Source of the DNA: an uncultured Saprospiraceae bacterium
GTDB lineage: Bacteria; Bacteroidota; Bacteroidia; Chitinophagales; Saprospiraceae
NCBI GenBank assembly: GCA_937139495.1
Contig: CAKZQC010000027.1
Span: forward strand, 62,001 to 126,000
Direction of reading: 5' to 3'
Length of the DNA stretch: 64,000 nucleotides
Positions 38,254-47,386 of the stretch are shown here, piece by piece; within the stretch, counting starts at the first letter, position 1, and every line of letters begins with the position of its first letter. The notes beneath the pieces are model-generated. The model searched no databases, had not been told where the DNA came from, and saw only the letters and a program-made list of their open reading frames with translations. The translations under genes and the position numbers were made by a program.

Positions 38254-38864
38254 TTACCAGCAGTTGAAGGTTTATTCAAATCACCAACTCTAATTATCTG
38301 GCGTTTAGGGTCATACAATGGGTCGTAGATAACATACGAAGCCGAATCAAATTCCATGAGGTATTTGTCGAGGGTCGTACCAATCTCAAAAGTAGGTGCA
38401 TAAAGCGAATCTGTTCCTTCTACAATGGCTTTGCCTGAGTAAATATAAAATTCTTTGCCCTCTGTATTGAAAGGTATTTTTCTCATTTTCGCAAAGAAAG
38501 CATCAACCGATTCTCCTTTTGCATTCTTCAACAAGTAATTGTTCAAAGAATCTTTGGCCAAAACAGCAATGGTATCAATTGTCACGGTTTGAGTCGTGTC
38601 ATACTTGTCTCCCAATACTACTTCCATGAAGAAAGTATCGTTTGTCAAAACATATTTGAGCGAATCAAAATTGCTAGCATATTGACCAGTCAAGTCTTTA
38701 TACATTTTTTGCATTTCTACCGACTGCAATAAGCGTTCTTTTACGACTTCTTCTCTTTCTTCTCTAGTTTCTTCAAAGACTATCGGCTTGCGAATGGTTT
38801 CTATTAGCAAGTAAGTAAGCCCTACGGCGATGATTACGAAAAGCAAATTTAATACTATCTTCAT
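38247..38864 (-). CDS. Membrane-anchored protein of unknown function
   Basis: A 205-residue protein with one N-terminal membrane helix (residues 4-22, a signal anchor) followed by a charged helix (EETREEREEVVKERLL) and a mainly beta periplasmic part. Family not recognised. It is the first gene of the four-gene minus-strand operon 38864-35593 (this gene, DUF3822, rsmD, polyQ membrane protein), all with overlapping ends. Confidence 0.75.
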   Translation of the reverse strand: MKIVLNLLFVIIAVGLTYLLIETIRKPIVFEETREEREEVVKERLLQSVEMQKMYKDLTGQYASNFDSLKYVLTNDTFFMEVVLGDKYDTTQTVTIDTIAVLAKDSLNNYLLKNAKGESVDAFFAKMRKIPFNTEGKEFYIYSGKAIVEGTDSLYAPTFEIGTTLDKYLMEFDSASYVIYDPLYDPKRQIIRVGDLNKPSTAGNW

Positions 38865-39091
38865 TGGTACTACTGATTATTATGATGTGTTATAGATGGA
38901 AGCTGTTATTGTGTACCAGTCATTCCATTACAAATAATAGGAAAGTGCGTACAAAATAATGTTTTGTTTTGACTTCTGTTGCAATTATACTAAGAAGTTG
39001 GGGAAAAAGCTAACCAAGTAGCTGAAAAATATCGTTGAATCGCTTTTTGTTTGGTTCTGCTACCAAACTGCCTATACTATTCCTAGATGCA

Positions 39092-39970
39092 CTAATCTGC
39101 CAAATTGGTGTATGGGCTGCCTATCGGAAATACTTGACTGCTTTGCTGTACGGCTTTTTCAAACGCTGTTTTGTCTAGTCCCAAGTCCAATCCTTGCTGC
39201 TCAAAATAACCAATCATTTTTTCGGTTGGCATATTTCCAGTCAAGTCGTCTGTAGCCATCGGGCACCCCCCATATCCTCGTATCGCACCATCAAACCGTT
39301 GACAACCATTATCAAGTGCTGCCTTTATTTTACTTTGCCAAGTAGTGGGTGTAGTATGAAAATGGGCTCCAAATTCTACGTCTGGATAAGGTGGAATCAG
39401 ATTGCCGAACAAATAAGCAATTGTTTCGGAAGTTGCCACTCCAATCGTATCTGAGAGAGAGAGAATTTTGATGCCATCAGCAGCCAAACGATTGACCCAT
39501 TGCTGTACAATTTCTACATTCCACTCATCACCATAAGGATTGCCAAAACCCATCGAGATATAAACAACCAACTGTTTGCCATGCTTTTGTGCTAACTGTT
39601 GTATGCCGTGCAATCGCTCCACCGAATCCGTAATTGAAGTATTGGTATTGCGTTGCTGAAACGTTTCGGAAATAGAAAACGGATAGCCCAAATATTGAAT
39701 TTCGTCAAATTCGCAGGCATCTTTTGCCCCGCGTTCGTTCGCTACGATTGCCAATAGTTTACTTTTGGTGTTATCCAATTCCAACTTCGATAACACTTTG
39801 GCAGTATCTCTCAATTGCGGTATTGCCTTGGGCGACACGAACGAACCAAAGTCGATGGTATCAAAACCAACCTTTAGTAGTTGGTTGATATAATCAATCT
39901 TCGTGTTTGTTGGTATAAATTCGTGGATACCTTGCATGGCATCTCGTGGGCATTCTATTATCTTAACCAT
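39092..39970 (-). CDS. Hydroxymethylglutaryl-CoA lyase
   Basis: A 292-residue TIM-barrel lyase that cleaves HMG-CoA to acetoacetate and acetyl-CoA, the last step of leucine breakdown. Visible: CPRDAMQG (Arg-Asp of the DRE-TIM site), GAHFHTTP (metal histidines) and the catalytic cysteine in GYGGCPMA. In canonical lyases the first motif is PRDGLQ and the last GGCPYA, so both are slightly changed. Other leucine genes are not adjacent. Confidence 0.9.
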   Translation of the reverse strand: MVKIIECPRDAMQGIHEFIPTNTKIDYINQLLKVGFDTIDFGSFVSPKAIPQLRDTAKVLSKLELDNTKSKLLAIVANERGAKDACEFDEIQYLGYPFSISETFQQRNTNTSITDSVERLHGIQQLAQKHGKQLVVYISMGFGNPYGDEWNVEIVQQWVNRLAADGIKILSLSDTIGVATSETIAYLFGNLIPPYPDVEFGAHFHTTPTTWQSKIKAALDNGCQRFDGAIRGYGGCPMATDDLTGNMPTEKMIGYFEQQGLDLGLDKTAFEKAVQQSSQVFPIGSPYTNLAD

Positions 39971-39991
39971 AGGTTCTATTATTTGTATGAT

Positions 39992-40000
39992 GCAAAGATA
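39992..40000 (-). promoter_or_regulatory. -7 promoter element for the HMG-CoA lyase gene
   Basis: The minus strand reads TATCTTTGC, a perfect TAnnTTTGC match, about 22 bases upstream of the ATG at 39970. Confidence 0.65.
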
Positions 40001-40192
40001 AAAATTGCACGGAATTATAGAAACAACTTTTAGTCTTTTGATAGCATTAAGCTAGATTGTGACCGATTCGTGAGATTAGAGCCATCTAAGTTGTGCTACA
40101 AAAGCATCTAATTGAACCTAAAAAATACATCTATATTCCACCTACTTTTGATTTTCTATTCGCTAATAGCCTACAACTTCCATTTAATGAAT

Positions 40193-40201
40193 TACCTTTG
40201 C
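40193..40201 (+). promoter_or_regulatory. -7 promoter element for the small membrane protein gene
   Basis: TACCTTTGC on the plus strand, a perfect TAnnTTTGC match, 109 bases upstream of the ATG at 40310. Confidence 0.55.
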
Positions 40202-40309
40202 GGCATAATCGAGCAATCTACTCAACCACTTTTGATTCTTTTCGTTGTATTAGTGATTAAAACGATAGCGGTGGACTGCTTCCATTTCAAAAAATAGATA
40301 CCATATATT

Positions 40310-40639
40310 ATGACGACTATACTAATGCAACTACTTGGCGTTGCTATTTTGAGCGGAACTATCTTCGCCGCCATTCGTACGACCAACAAAAATCCTGACC
40401 TAAAGACACTTTGGACATTTGTAGGATTCCTGATGTTTTTGTCGGGCATGATTATGATAGTGGTCAATATGGTAGGGATTTATTATGGCTTTTTGGCATG
40501 GATAGAAGATATGGGACGTGTAGGCTCTTTCCTCTTCAAGCTGGGGCTAATATTCGGTGGTGTCGCTATCGTGACGCTCGTACGCTACGACGAAGAAGCC
40601 CACGACGAGTATTTTGATGGCAATAAGTATCAAGATTAG
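40310..40639 (+). CDS. Small membrane protein, unknown
   Basis: A 109-residue protein with three probable membrane helices (about residues 5-22, 32-54 and 70-90) and a short acidic tail. No family recognised. It has a good promoter-like element upstream and is separated from ahcY by about 190 bp. The stop is followed at once by TAGAGGTTATTAC (40641-40653), which matches the terminus of the family B MITE. Confidence 0.65.
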   Translation: MTTILMQLLGVAILSGTIFAAIRTTNKNPDLKTLWTFVGFLMFLSGMIMIVVNMVGIYYGFLAWIEDMGRVGSFLFKLGLIFGGVAIVTLVRYDEEAHDEYFDGNKYQD

Positions 40640-40640
40640 T

Positions 40641-40653
40641 TAGAGGTTATTAC
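40641..40653. repeat. Isolated family B terminal repeat
   Basis: TAGAGGTTATTAC is identical to the first 13 bases of the family B element at 22548. No matching partner end is visible nearby, so it may be a relic or coincidence. Confidence 0.35.
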
Positions 40654-40713
40654 TTTATATTTTTCTTTACACTTATAGTTACTACAATTTTAGAATAAGA
40701 CAGTAGCTTTTGT

Positions 40714-40722
40714 TACCTTTGC
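40714..40722 (+). promoter_or_regulatory. -7 promoter element for ahcY
   Basis: TACCTTTGC on the plus strand, a perfect TAnnTTTGC match, about 110 bases upstream of the ahcY ATG. Confidence 0.65.
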
Positions 40723-40833
40723 CTTGATTTTGGGGCAAAGTAGTAAATTCACTTACTCCAAATTAAATTCGACTTATACTATTTTATTAGATAAAGTTGA
40801 GCTGTTTCGACACTCAACAAGAAAAAAAATCTT

Positions 40834-42147
40834 ATGGAAACGACTAACATTCAATACAAAGTAAAAGACATCTCCTTGGCAGCTTGGGGACGCAAAGAAA
40901 TTGATTTAGCAGAAGCAGAAATGCCAGGTTTGATGGCATTGAGAGAAAAATACGGCAAATCTAAGCCATTAGCAGGTGCTCGTATTGCGGGTTGTTTGCA
41001 CATGACGATCCAAACTGCTGTTTTGATCGAAACATTGGTTGACTTAGGTGCTGATGTTACTTGGTCTTCTTGCAATATTTTCTCTACACAAGATCACGCT
41101 GCTGCGGCAATTGCTGCTGCTGGTGTACCTGTTTTTGCTTGGAAAGGCTTGAACGAAGAAGAATTTGACTGGTGTATTGAGCAAACATTGACTTCATTCA
41201 AAGATGGCAAGCCATTGAATATGATTTTGGATGATGGTGGTGATTTGACAAATATGGTACTTGACCGTTTCCCAGAAATGGCTAAAGGTGTATTTGGTCT
41301 TTCGGAAGAAACAACTACTGGTGTACACCGCTTGTATGAGCGCGTGAAAAACGGTACGTTGACAATGCCTGCTATCAACGTAAATGATTCGGTTACTAAA
41401 TCGAAATTTGATAACAAATATGGTTGTAAAGAATCTTGCGTAGATGCTATCCGTCGTGCTACTGACATTATGTTGGCTGGTAAAGTAGCGGTAGTAGCTG
41501 GATACGGTGATGTAGGTAAAGGTTCTGCCGCTTCTTTGGCAGGTGCTGGTTGTCGTGTTATCGTTACCGAAATTGACCCAATCTGTGCATTGCAAGCTGC
41601 AATGGACGGTTTTGAAGTTCTTCGTATGAAAGATGCTATCAAGCGTGCTTCTATCGTAGTAACAGCTACTGGTAACAAAGACATCATTACTCAAGAAATG
41701 TTTGAGGCAATGAACGACAAAACTATCGTTTGTAATATTGGTCACTTCGATAACGAAATCGACATGGGCTGGTTGAACAATACACACGGTGGTTCTAAAG
41801 TAGAAATCAAACCTCAGGTAGATTTATACAATATTGCTGGTAACGATATTATCGTATTGGCAGAAGGACGTTTAGTGAACTTGGGTTGTGCTACTGGTCA
41901 CCCATCATTCGTTATGTCTAACTCTTTCACTAACCAAACTTTGGCACAATTGGAGATTTGGGAAAACCGTGAAAACGATAAATATGCTAACGAAGTATAT
42001 ATGCTTCCTAAGCACCTAGATGAAGAAGTAGCACGTTTGCACTTGGCAAAAATTGGCGTACAGCTAACAGAATTGTCAAAAGATCAAGCGGACTACATTG
42101 GTGTAGATACCAAAGGACCTTTCAAGCCAGAACACTACCGCTACTAG
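40834..42147 (+). CDS. ahcY: Adenosylhomocysteinase
   Basis: A 437-residue NAD-dependent enzyme that hydrolyses S-adenosylhomocysteine to homocysteine and adenosine in the methyl cycle. Signatures: [13 protein letters not shown] near residue 56, [15 protein letters not shown], the NAD loop [10 protein letters not shown] (223-232), GHFDNEIDM, and the C-terminal HYRY tail that shapes the cofactor site. Codon use looks biased toward a few codons, as in a highly expressed gene. Two hairpins follow. Confidence 0.97.
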   Translation: METTNIQYKVKDISLAAWGRKEIDLAEAEMPGLMALREKYGKSKPLAGARIAGCLHMTIQTAVLIETLVDLGADVTWSSCNIFSTQDHAAAAIAAAGVPVFAWKGLNEEEFDWCIEQTLTSFKDGKPLNMILDDGGDLTNMVLDRFPEMAKGVFGLSEETTTGVHRLYERVKNGTLTMPAINVNDSVTKSKFDNKYGCKESCVDAIRRATDIMLAGKVAVVAGYGDVGKGSAASLAGAGCRVIVTEIDPICALQAAMDGFEVLRMKDAIKRASIVVTATGNKDIITQEMFEAMNDKTIVCNIGHFDNEIDMGWLNNTHGGSKVEIKPQVDLYNIAGNDIIVLAEGRLVNLGCATGHPSFVMSNSFTNQTLAQLEIWENRENDKYANEVYMLPKHLDEEVARLHLAKIGVQLTELSKDQADYIGVDTKGPFKPEHYRY

Positions 42148-42486
42148 GAACTTGTTCCTTTGCAAAGTGTTTTTAGCACTAAAAAACATCAAAATATGAT
42201 GATAGCATCATATTTTAGTGAAAATAACGTTAAGCCATCTACCTAAATTAGGTAGATGGCTTATTTTTTGTGACCTTTCCAATGGTTTAGTTAGGTAATT
42301 ATGCTAAAGGAGCCTTTATTTTTAAAAAATGTAGTGACTGCCAAATTAATGTAAGTCAATGTTGCCGCATTTAATATTTATACCTAAATTTAGCAAAACA
42401 GAGAATACATTTATTAGAAACACAAAGAATTAGCCAACACCTACAGTCGTTAATCGAGTTTCTATTACCAAACAAAAAATGACATT
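42148..42486. other. Intergenic region downstream of ahcY
   Basis: About 340 bp holding two hairpins: AAAATATGATG (42190-42200) with CATCATATTTT (42205-42215), and the terminator at 42231-42268. Beyond 42270 I see only AT-rich sequence and no clear promoter for the protease gene. Confidence 0.55.
42231..42268 (+). terminator. Terminator of ahcY
   Basis: A 13-bp stem AAGCCATCTACCT (42231-42243) with its complement at 42249-42261, followed by a T run. Confidence 0.85.
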
Positions 42487-44058
42487 ATGAATTGGAGATT
42501 ATCTATACTAATCGCACTCTTCTTACCCTTCCTATCCTACGCTCAGACTACTGTCCCTAATATTCCTCATAGCTGTCAACTTGACCATCAGACAGCCGCC
42601 GCTATCAAGCAAAAATTGATGGACAACCGAAATAGTTTTACGAAGCAACAAATCAAGGATTTAACCACGAATAGAGCCATTACTTATATTCCAGTCGTAA
42701 TTCATAATGTATCCAATACTAGTGGAGAAGGAGAGACTCCTGTTATAGATATTCTCAACTTCATGTGCGGTCTTAACGGTATCTATGCCGACCAAGAAGT
42801 ACAGTTTTTCTTGTATGGTCCTATCCGCAATCGCACCTCTAACAATATTGATGGAAATGGCTTTTCTTTCAGTTCGCAAGTAGAAATGGCTACCAACAAA
42901 GTAACCAATGCACTCAACCTGTATATTGGTCGCTCTACCAATGATCAACGTGCTAGTTATTATAACAGTGCTGGTGATTTTGTATTTTTATTGCAACAAA
43001 TGTTAAGCTCTGCTGCGAAAACAGAAGCACACGAAATTGGTCACTTTTTCACTTTGCCACACACTTTTTATGGCTGGGAAGGATTGACTGCTGAAACTGA
43101 TTACCCAAGTCAAAACGTACCTGCTACGATCAACAATAATGGTAGAAACTTCCGTCCTGAGCGTGTAGCTCGTACAGGTAGTGGTGCCAACTGTCAGACC
43201 GAAGCTGATGGCTTCTGCGATACACCTGCTGATTATTACTCTGACAGAGAGAATTGCCCTTATAATCCAACTATGAAAGACCCAACAGGTGCTTCTCTTA
43301 ATCCCGATGAATCCAACTTGATGTCTTACGCTTTTGATGCCTGTGTGAGTACTTTTTCGCCAGAACAAGAAGCCGCTATTGCTATGGATATTGCACAACG
43401 CAATTGGGTAAGCCAAACACCACCTAACACAGGTGTAGTGACAGGAATGCCTATAGCTGTTAATCCTGCTGATGAGCAAGCATTAGGTCCTATTTCTAAT
43501 CCTACAGTAAGACTGGACTGGTCGGACGTAACGGATGCAACTTGGTATTACTTAGAAGTATATGGTACTAGAATTCCAGGACTTAACCTGCCAAATACTA
43601 CTGATATTGTTTATCAAGGTATGGTTTATACTGGCAATAGCTACTTTGACCTACCAACTACCGACTTAATAGCGGGCAAGTATTACGCTTGGAGAATAAG
43701 AGCGATGAACGAAGCAAGTACGTGTGCTGGTTTCAGCTCCTACTATAAGTTTGAAGCAAGTACTGCTACCGCTATCGAAGATTTGCCGTTGGCACAACAG
43801 TTAAGCCTCAAAATCAACAACAACCCTATTACTACTTCTTATATCCCGATGACTATTTATTCTTCGGAAGAACTGATGGGTTCTGTTCGCTTGTACAGCA
43901 TGGACGGACGTGAAGTACTGTCGATGACTAAACAAAACTTAGCACAAGGCGAAAGTATTGTGCAGTTGCCTGCTGGCGAATTGACAAACGGTGTTTATGT
44001 CGCTGTTTTGAATACAGAAAGAGGCACTATCCAACAACGATTGGTTATTCAACGTTAA
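42487..44058 (+). CDS. Secreted M43-type zinc metalloprotease with T9SS tail
   Basis: A 523-residue protein with a signal peptide (ending FLSYAQ). The catalytic motif is HEIGHFFTLPH (metzincin HExxHxxxxxH, Thr replacing the usual Gly), followed by a Met-turn NLMSYAFDAC about 100 residues later, as in M43 pappalysin-like peptidases. A fibronectin/Ig-like segment (about 320-420) precedes a C-terminal T9SS sorting domain (SVRLYSMDGREVLSM ... LPAGELTNGVYVAVL). Expected at the cell surface or secreted. Substrate unknown. Confidence 0.9.
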   Translation: MNWRLSILIALFLPFLSYAQTTVPNIPHSCQLDHQTAAAIKQKLMDNRNSFTKQQIKDLTTNRAITYIPVVIHNVSNTSGEGETPVIDILNFMCGLNGIYADQEVQFFLYGPIRNRTSNNIDGNGFSFSSQVEMATNKVTNALNLYIGRSTNDQRASYYNSAGDFVFLLQQMLSSAAKTEAHEIGHFFTLPHTFYGWEGLTAETDYPSQNVPATINNNGRNFRPERVARTGSGANCQTEADGFCDTPADYYSDRENCPYNPTMKDPTGASLNPDESNLMSYAFDACVSTFSPEQEAAIAMDIAQRNWVSQTPPNTGVVTGMPIAVNPADEQALGPISNPTVRLDWSDVTDATWYYLEVYGTRIPGLNLPNTTDIVYQGMVYTGNSYFDLPTTDLIAGKYYAWRIRAMNEASTCAGFSSYYKFEASTATAIEDLPLAQQLSLKINNNPITTSYIPMTIYSSEELMGSVRLYSMDGREVLSMTKQNLAQGESIVQLPAGELTNGVYVAVLNTERGTIQQRLVIQR

Positions 44059-44100
44059 GAAGACCGATTTCAATAAAAACTTTATCTACTAGATATTGCT

Positions 44101-44142
44101 AGAAGGTTGCTGATACCATGGTATCAGCAACCTTCTTTTTTT
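44101..44142 (+). terminator. Terminator after the metalloprotease gene
   Basis: A 36-bp perfect palindrome (44101-44118 with 44119-44136, centred in CCATGG) followed by a T run. Confidence 0.85.
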
Positions 44143-44232
44143 GTTGGAGCTTAGAGTATTTGGGAACAACTTTATTATCTTTTCTGTTATAAAATTTAGA
44201 ACACATCAAAAACACCTAAAACGATACAAAAT

Positions 44233-44697
44233 ATGTTTGGCAAAATAAAAAATTGGATGGGTATAGAGGGCGCAAAATTACGGTTTCATGTCCTGCCCTC
44301 TTATCCGCATAATATCCCAACTATCAATGGGGAATTGGAAGTATTCGCCAAACGCCAACAAACGATTACGGCTATAGAAATTAAGTTTTATGAAATCTAT
44401 ACCAACGGTAGAGGAGACGAAAAACGGATTGATGAGTATCTACTCGGCACTTGGTCTAGCGAGGAACTGATAATGGTAGATGATGGATTCCCGCAAAATG
44501 TCTTTTTCAAATTACATTACCAAAAAGCAGAATCCAACATGGACAAAATTGCAAAAAAAGGATTCCTCCAAAAGGGCTTGGTCGGATTCGCTAAATCCAT
44601 GAAAGGCATCAAATCCACTTATCGACTAGAAGCTAGAGCTAATGTAGAAGGTGTTAGTTGGCAGGTTTTCACCAAAACTCCTATTGAGTTTGGATAA
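44233..44697 (+). CDS. Spo0M/arrestin-fold protein
   Basis: A 154-residue protein without signal peptide. It starts MFGKIKNWMGIEGAKLRF and continues with VINGELEVFAKRQQ-like, IKFYEIYTNGRG and RLEARANVEG beta-strand segments. This matches the arrestin-like Spo0M family. In Bacillus, Spo0M affects sporulation entry, but in non-sporulating Bacteroidota the role is unknown. A soluble scaffold or regulatory protein is the best guess. Confidence 0.72.
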   Translation: MFGKIKNWMGIEGAKLRFHVLPSYPHNIPTINGELEVFAKRQQTITAIEIKFYEIYTNGRGDEKRIDEYLLGTWSSEELIMVDDGFPQNVFFKLHYQKAESNMDKIAKKGFLQKGLVGFAKSMKGIKSTYRLEARANVEGVSWQVFTKTPIEFG

Positions 44698-44722
44698 GTA
44701 ATAATACCTCGTAATAATAAAT

Positions 44723-44757
44723 AAAACCTTTAGAAGTGAAAAATCTCCAAAGGTTTT
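44723..44757 (+). terminator. Terminator upstream of the riboswitch promoter
   Basis: A 9-bp stem AAAACCTTT (44723-44731) with AAAGGTTTT (44749-44757) and T-rich flanks. It overlaps the next promoter. Confidence 0.65.
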
Positions 44758-44758
44758 T

Positions 44759-44766
44759 TACTTTTG
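44759..44766 (+). promoter_or_regulatory. -7 promoter element of the cobalamin riboswitch
   Basis: TACTTTTG matches TAnnTTTG. Transcription would begin near 44772, right at the 5' side of the aptamer. Confidence 0.65.
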
Positions 44767-44771
44767 TGGCT

Positions 44772-45060
44772 ACTTAGGACAATGAAGGTTTATTCAACCT
44801 TCATTTTGTAGGGAATTGAGTGCAATTCTCAAACTGTCCCGCAACTGTGAACTAGCCTTGGTTAGTCAGTCAGATACCTACTCTAAGTGACATCGGTTAT
44901 TGCTTTCGTGGACTGAAGCTCAAAAACCAATAACTCGTTTGTTGTGCTTCCTCTAGCATAACTTACCTTTTATTGACAAGTCAAACTAAGTGCTTTTATA
45001 GCCTGCTTTTGACTAGCTTTCCCGTATAGTAGTAAGCCTTATTTTTTATTCACAAATAAC
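44772..45060 (+). ncRNA. Cobalamin (adenosylcobalamin-type) riboswitch leader
   Basis: The conserved core is clear: AGGGAATTGAGTGCAATTCTC, then CTGTCCCGCAACTGTGA (the B12 box region) and GTCAGTCAGATACCTAC. A helix AATGAAGGTTT/AACCTTCATTTT (about 44790-44813) matches the variable P2-type arm. Aptamer about 44772-44890, expression platform up to the ATG at 45070, with GTTATTG (44896-44902) and CAATAAC (44928-44934) able to pair. B12 binding normally represses the downstream gene. Here only the single gene at 45070 follows. Confidence 0.93.
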
Positions 45061-45069
45061 GTTTTTACT

Positions 45070-46434
45070 ATGAAATTCTTTTCCAATTTTTTATTTCTAG
45101 CCGTACTAGTATTTGCTAGCAACACCGCTCTACAAGCTCAAATAGTACCCAACGACAATCTAATTGTAGTCAATGGCGGACAATATGGAGCTACTAATTC
45201 TACTGGCTATGCCAATATCGGCGTTTTCAGTTTTTTTGACAATACATTCACTTCTATTGATACGATTGGTAGTACTTCCGTACAAGATATATTGCTTGAA
45301 GGCACGAACAATGTAATCGGGCAAAACAGTACGCATTTTGCTTATGTAGCTGCGGCAGACAGTATTATCAAGTATGATTTAGTGAGTCAAAAACGTACGG
45401 CTGCTGCCAAATTTGGAGCAGTAAGTACCGTCAAACTAGGGCTTTATCAAGACAAATTATTGGTCGGCAACTGGTATGCTCCTTTCGGGCAACCTGGTCC
45501 TTACACCAATCACTTCCGTATTTTTGATACCGACTCCTTGACCTATGTCGATAGTATTCCACAGATTGACAAACCTGCTACTGATTTTGTTGTAATTGAT
45601 GATTTTGCTTATATCGTTCAGAATCATATTCGCTCTGTAGGTTTTGGCGATACCTTAGGCTATTTGGCAGTTGTTGATTTGACTACAATGACTTGGGTCA
45701 GAAATGATACCATCGCTAACAATGGCGAAGAAATGGGTCGCTTATTAGTAGAAGATTCTATCATTTATGTACTTAACCCTACTAGCAATACTATTTCTAC
45801 CTACAATATCAATACACAGGTAGGTAGCACACAAGCAGCGGTAGCAGGTGTTGACTTGCGCCCTACTTCCTATGCGGCTACTGCTTTTTTGAGTAGTACC
45901 CCCGGTGTATGGTATTTTCCTTTTGATAGTGGTATTGGTAGTTATGACTTGGTGAACAACACGATTGTTGATCCTAGTATTATTATGGAAACTCGTTCCT
46001 TTGCTTTTACTTATAGTCCATTGGTAGACAATTTCTATGTTAGTACCATTGATTTTGTTGATCAAACTAAAAATACTGGTACTATTTACAACTTGACAGG
46101 AGACAGCACAGATAGTTTTCCAGTAGGACTTTCACCTGAAGTATTGGCAACTTATAGACATACATTTACCGCCATCAACAAGCTACAGAAACAGCCTTTG
46201 TTGAGTTATGAAATCTACCCTAATCCAACACAACAGCAGTTGACCATTGAATTGACAAAAGAAGAAATGGTGCAAGTTGGCGTTTATACGACTGTGGGAC
46301 AATTAGTTCAGACCAAAACACTACAAGCTCAAACACTCACCATGAATGTAGAAAAATTGGTAGCAGGCACATACTTCGTACGAGTAACTAACGCAAAAGG
46401 CGAAACGCAAACCAAGCGTTTCACTAAATTGTAG
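45070..46434 (+). CDS. BtuG-like surface beta-propeller with T9SS tail
   Basis: A 454-residue protein with a signal peptide (MKFFSNFLFLAVLVFASNTALQAQ). Residues about 30-365 form repeated four-stranded blades of YncE/DUF5074-type beta-propeller (VVNGGQYG, TDFVVIDDFAYIVQN, GRLLVEDSIIYVLNP). The last 75 residues are a T9SS type A domain (YEIYPNPTQQQLTIEL ... LVAGTYFVRV). It lies directly behind a cobalamin riboswitch. In Bacteroides, BtuG is a surface propeller that grabs B12, so I infer a corrinoid-binding surface protein, exported by T9SS instead of a lipid anchor. No btuB lies next to it. Confidence 0.85.
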   Translation: MKFFSNFLFLAVLVFASNTALQAQIVPNDNLIVVNGGQYGATNSTGYANIGVFSFFDNTFTSIDTIGSTSVQDILLEGTNNVIGQNSTHFAYVAAADSIIKYDLVSQKRTAAAKFGAVSTVKLGLYQDKLLVGNWYAPFGQPGPYTNHFRIFDTDSLTYVDSIPQIDKPATDFVVIDDFAYIVQNHIRSVGFGDTLGYLAVVDLTTMTWVRNDTIANNGEEMGRLLVEDSIIYVLNPTSNTISTYNINTQVGSTQAAVAGVDLRPTSYAATAFLSSTPGVWYFPFDSGIGSYDLVNNTIVDPSIIMETRSFAFTYSPLVDNFYVSTIDFVDQTKNTGTIYNLTGDSTDSFPVGLSPEVLATYRHTFTAINKLQKQPLLSYEIYPNPTQQQLTIELTKEEMVQVGVYTTVGQLVQTKTLQAQTLTMNVEKLVAGTYFVRVTNAKGETQTKRFTKL

Positions 46435-46463
46435 AAGTATTCCTTTTGCTCTAAAATCATTTG

Positions 46464-46504
46464 AAAAAAGCGTAGTCACCTCGATGGTGACTACGCTTTT
46501 TTTT
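46464..46504. terminator. Bidirectional terminator hairpin
   Basis: A 17-bp stem AAAAAAGCGTAGTCACC (46464-46480) with GGTGACTACGCTTTTTT (46486-46502), loop TCGAT, T run at right. It serves the BtuG-like gene and, reversed, the L,D-transpeptidase gene. Confidence 0.88.
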
Positions 46505-47204
46505 ACTTGACTTGATACGCTCCATTTTGGGCTATTATGATGCTTGGCAATTTATTTTTTTGCTCAAAAAAATCATAAATAGGTCGCAGTTCTCTCCAAA
46601 AGGCTTGATGGGAGGATTTTTTTGCGACTTGCTCGAATGTTTTGGTCTCCATACGAGCAGGAAAAATATGCACTGGAATATTTTGTTGCCCTTGCTCCTT
46701 GGCGTATTCTGCTAGGGCATACACTTCTTCTATCAGCATATCTGTTAGCGGTAAGCAACCAACGGACACACAAGCACCATGTATAAATATATCACTCCCT
46801 GGTTGCTGTTGGTCGCCTCGTATTTTGTCCGAAATATTCGGATAATTGAGCCCCAGCGACAAATGAAACAGGCTATTCGGATTGAATCGATCTATAAAAT
46901 ACACCCCTTCTGGCACTTGCTTATCGCCTTCTTTGCGTTTAGGTCCTAGCTTGCCGCTACTTTTGCATATTGCATACGTTCGCAATAATTCAAATTTAGT
47001 TTTCTGTTTGTCTTTGACCCAAATCTCTACTTCTTTTTCGAGCTTGAAAGCTCTAATAAATAACTCGTATCCTTTGGAGTCAACACCTACTCGCTCAAAA
47101 TCTTGCTCTATGGAGCGTTCCGATAGAGCTATCGGTTGGTATTGGCAAGCTATTAATAGCATTGCGATCAAGGCAAATAAAATAATACTAGATTTGAGAT
47201 ACAT
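46503..47204 (-). CDS. L,D-transpeptidase (YkuD/YafK type) lipoprotein
   Basis: A 233-residue protein with a lipobox LLIAC (Cys20). The YkuD domain shows VPEGVYFID, F-H-L-S-L-G-L-N-Y-P and the catalytic HGACVSVGCLPLTD (His142 and Cys150). These enzymes make 3-3 crosslinks in peptidoglycan or detach or attach proteins; the layout with NPNSLFHLSLGLNYPN favours the YafK/DpaA subgroup. It sits in the periplasm. A MITE-like element lies 20 bp upstream. Confidence 0.9.
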   Translation of the reverse strand: MYLKSSIILFALIAMLLIACQYQPIALSERSIEQDFERVGVDSKGYELFIRAFKLEKEVEIWVKDKQKTKFELLRTYAICKSSGKLGPKRKEGDKQVPEGVYFIDRFNPNSLFHLSLGLNYPNISDKIRGDQQQPGSDIFIHGACVSVGCLPLTDMLIEEVYALAEYAKEQGQQNIPVHIFPARMETKTFEQVAKKSSHQAFWRELRPIYDFFEQKNKLPSIIIAQNGAYQVK

Positions 47205-47226
47205 GAATTTTGGTGATTTTAATTTT

Positions 47227-47378
47227 AGTACAGGACAAAAGTTGAATAAAGAAATGAAAAGTTTTTTTGCCGCTGGTTTGCACAGACTCTGACAGATTTA
47301 AACTGATTTTTTTTATAAAAACTTAGACTATTCAATGAAGTTGTTTTAAAATTAGTCTTCTTTATTTCTGTCCTGTAT
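47227..47378. repeat. MITE-like element, family A (about 150 bp)
   Basis: The left end AGTACAGGACAAAAGTT is identical to the left end at 11935. The right end TTTATTTCTGTCCTGTATT gives inverted repeats TACAGGACA. TA dinucleotides at both edges fit a TA target. The interior is AT-rich and non-coding. Confidence 0.6.
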
Positions 47379-47386
47379 TACGAGTT

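Larger units (their letters stand above)
39971..40309. other. Intergenic region with divergent promoters
   Basis: About 340 bp. It contains the minus-strand promoter of the lyase (39992-40000) and the plus-strand promoter of the next gene (40193-40201). A small hydrophobic ORF at 40112-40297 overlaps the second promoter and is judged non-coding. Confidence 0.55.

Noticed and set aside
40112..40297. 61-residue hydrophobic ORF upstream of the small membrane protein
   Set aside because: The promoter of the next gene (TACCTTTGC at 40193) lies inside it, and the sequence is low-complexity AT-rich with no conserved motif.
41094..41787. Two long minus-strand ORFs (197 residues each) opposite ahcY
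   Set aside because: They are antisense to a strongly conserved enzyme; their composition follows from the biased codons of ahcY, and neither has a recognisable domain.
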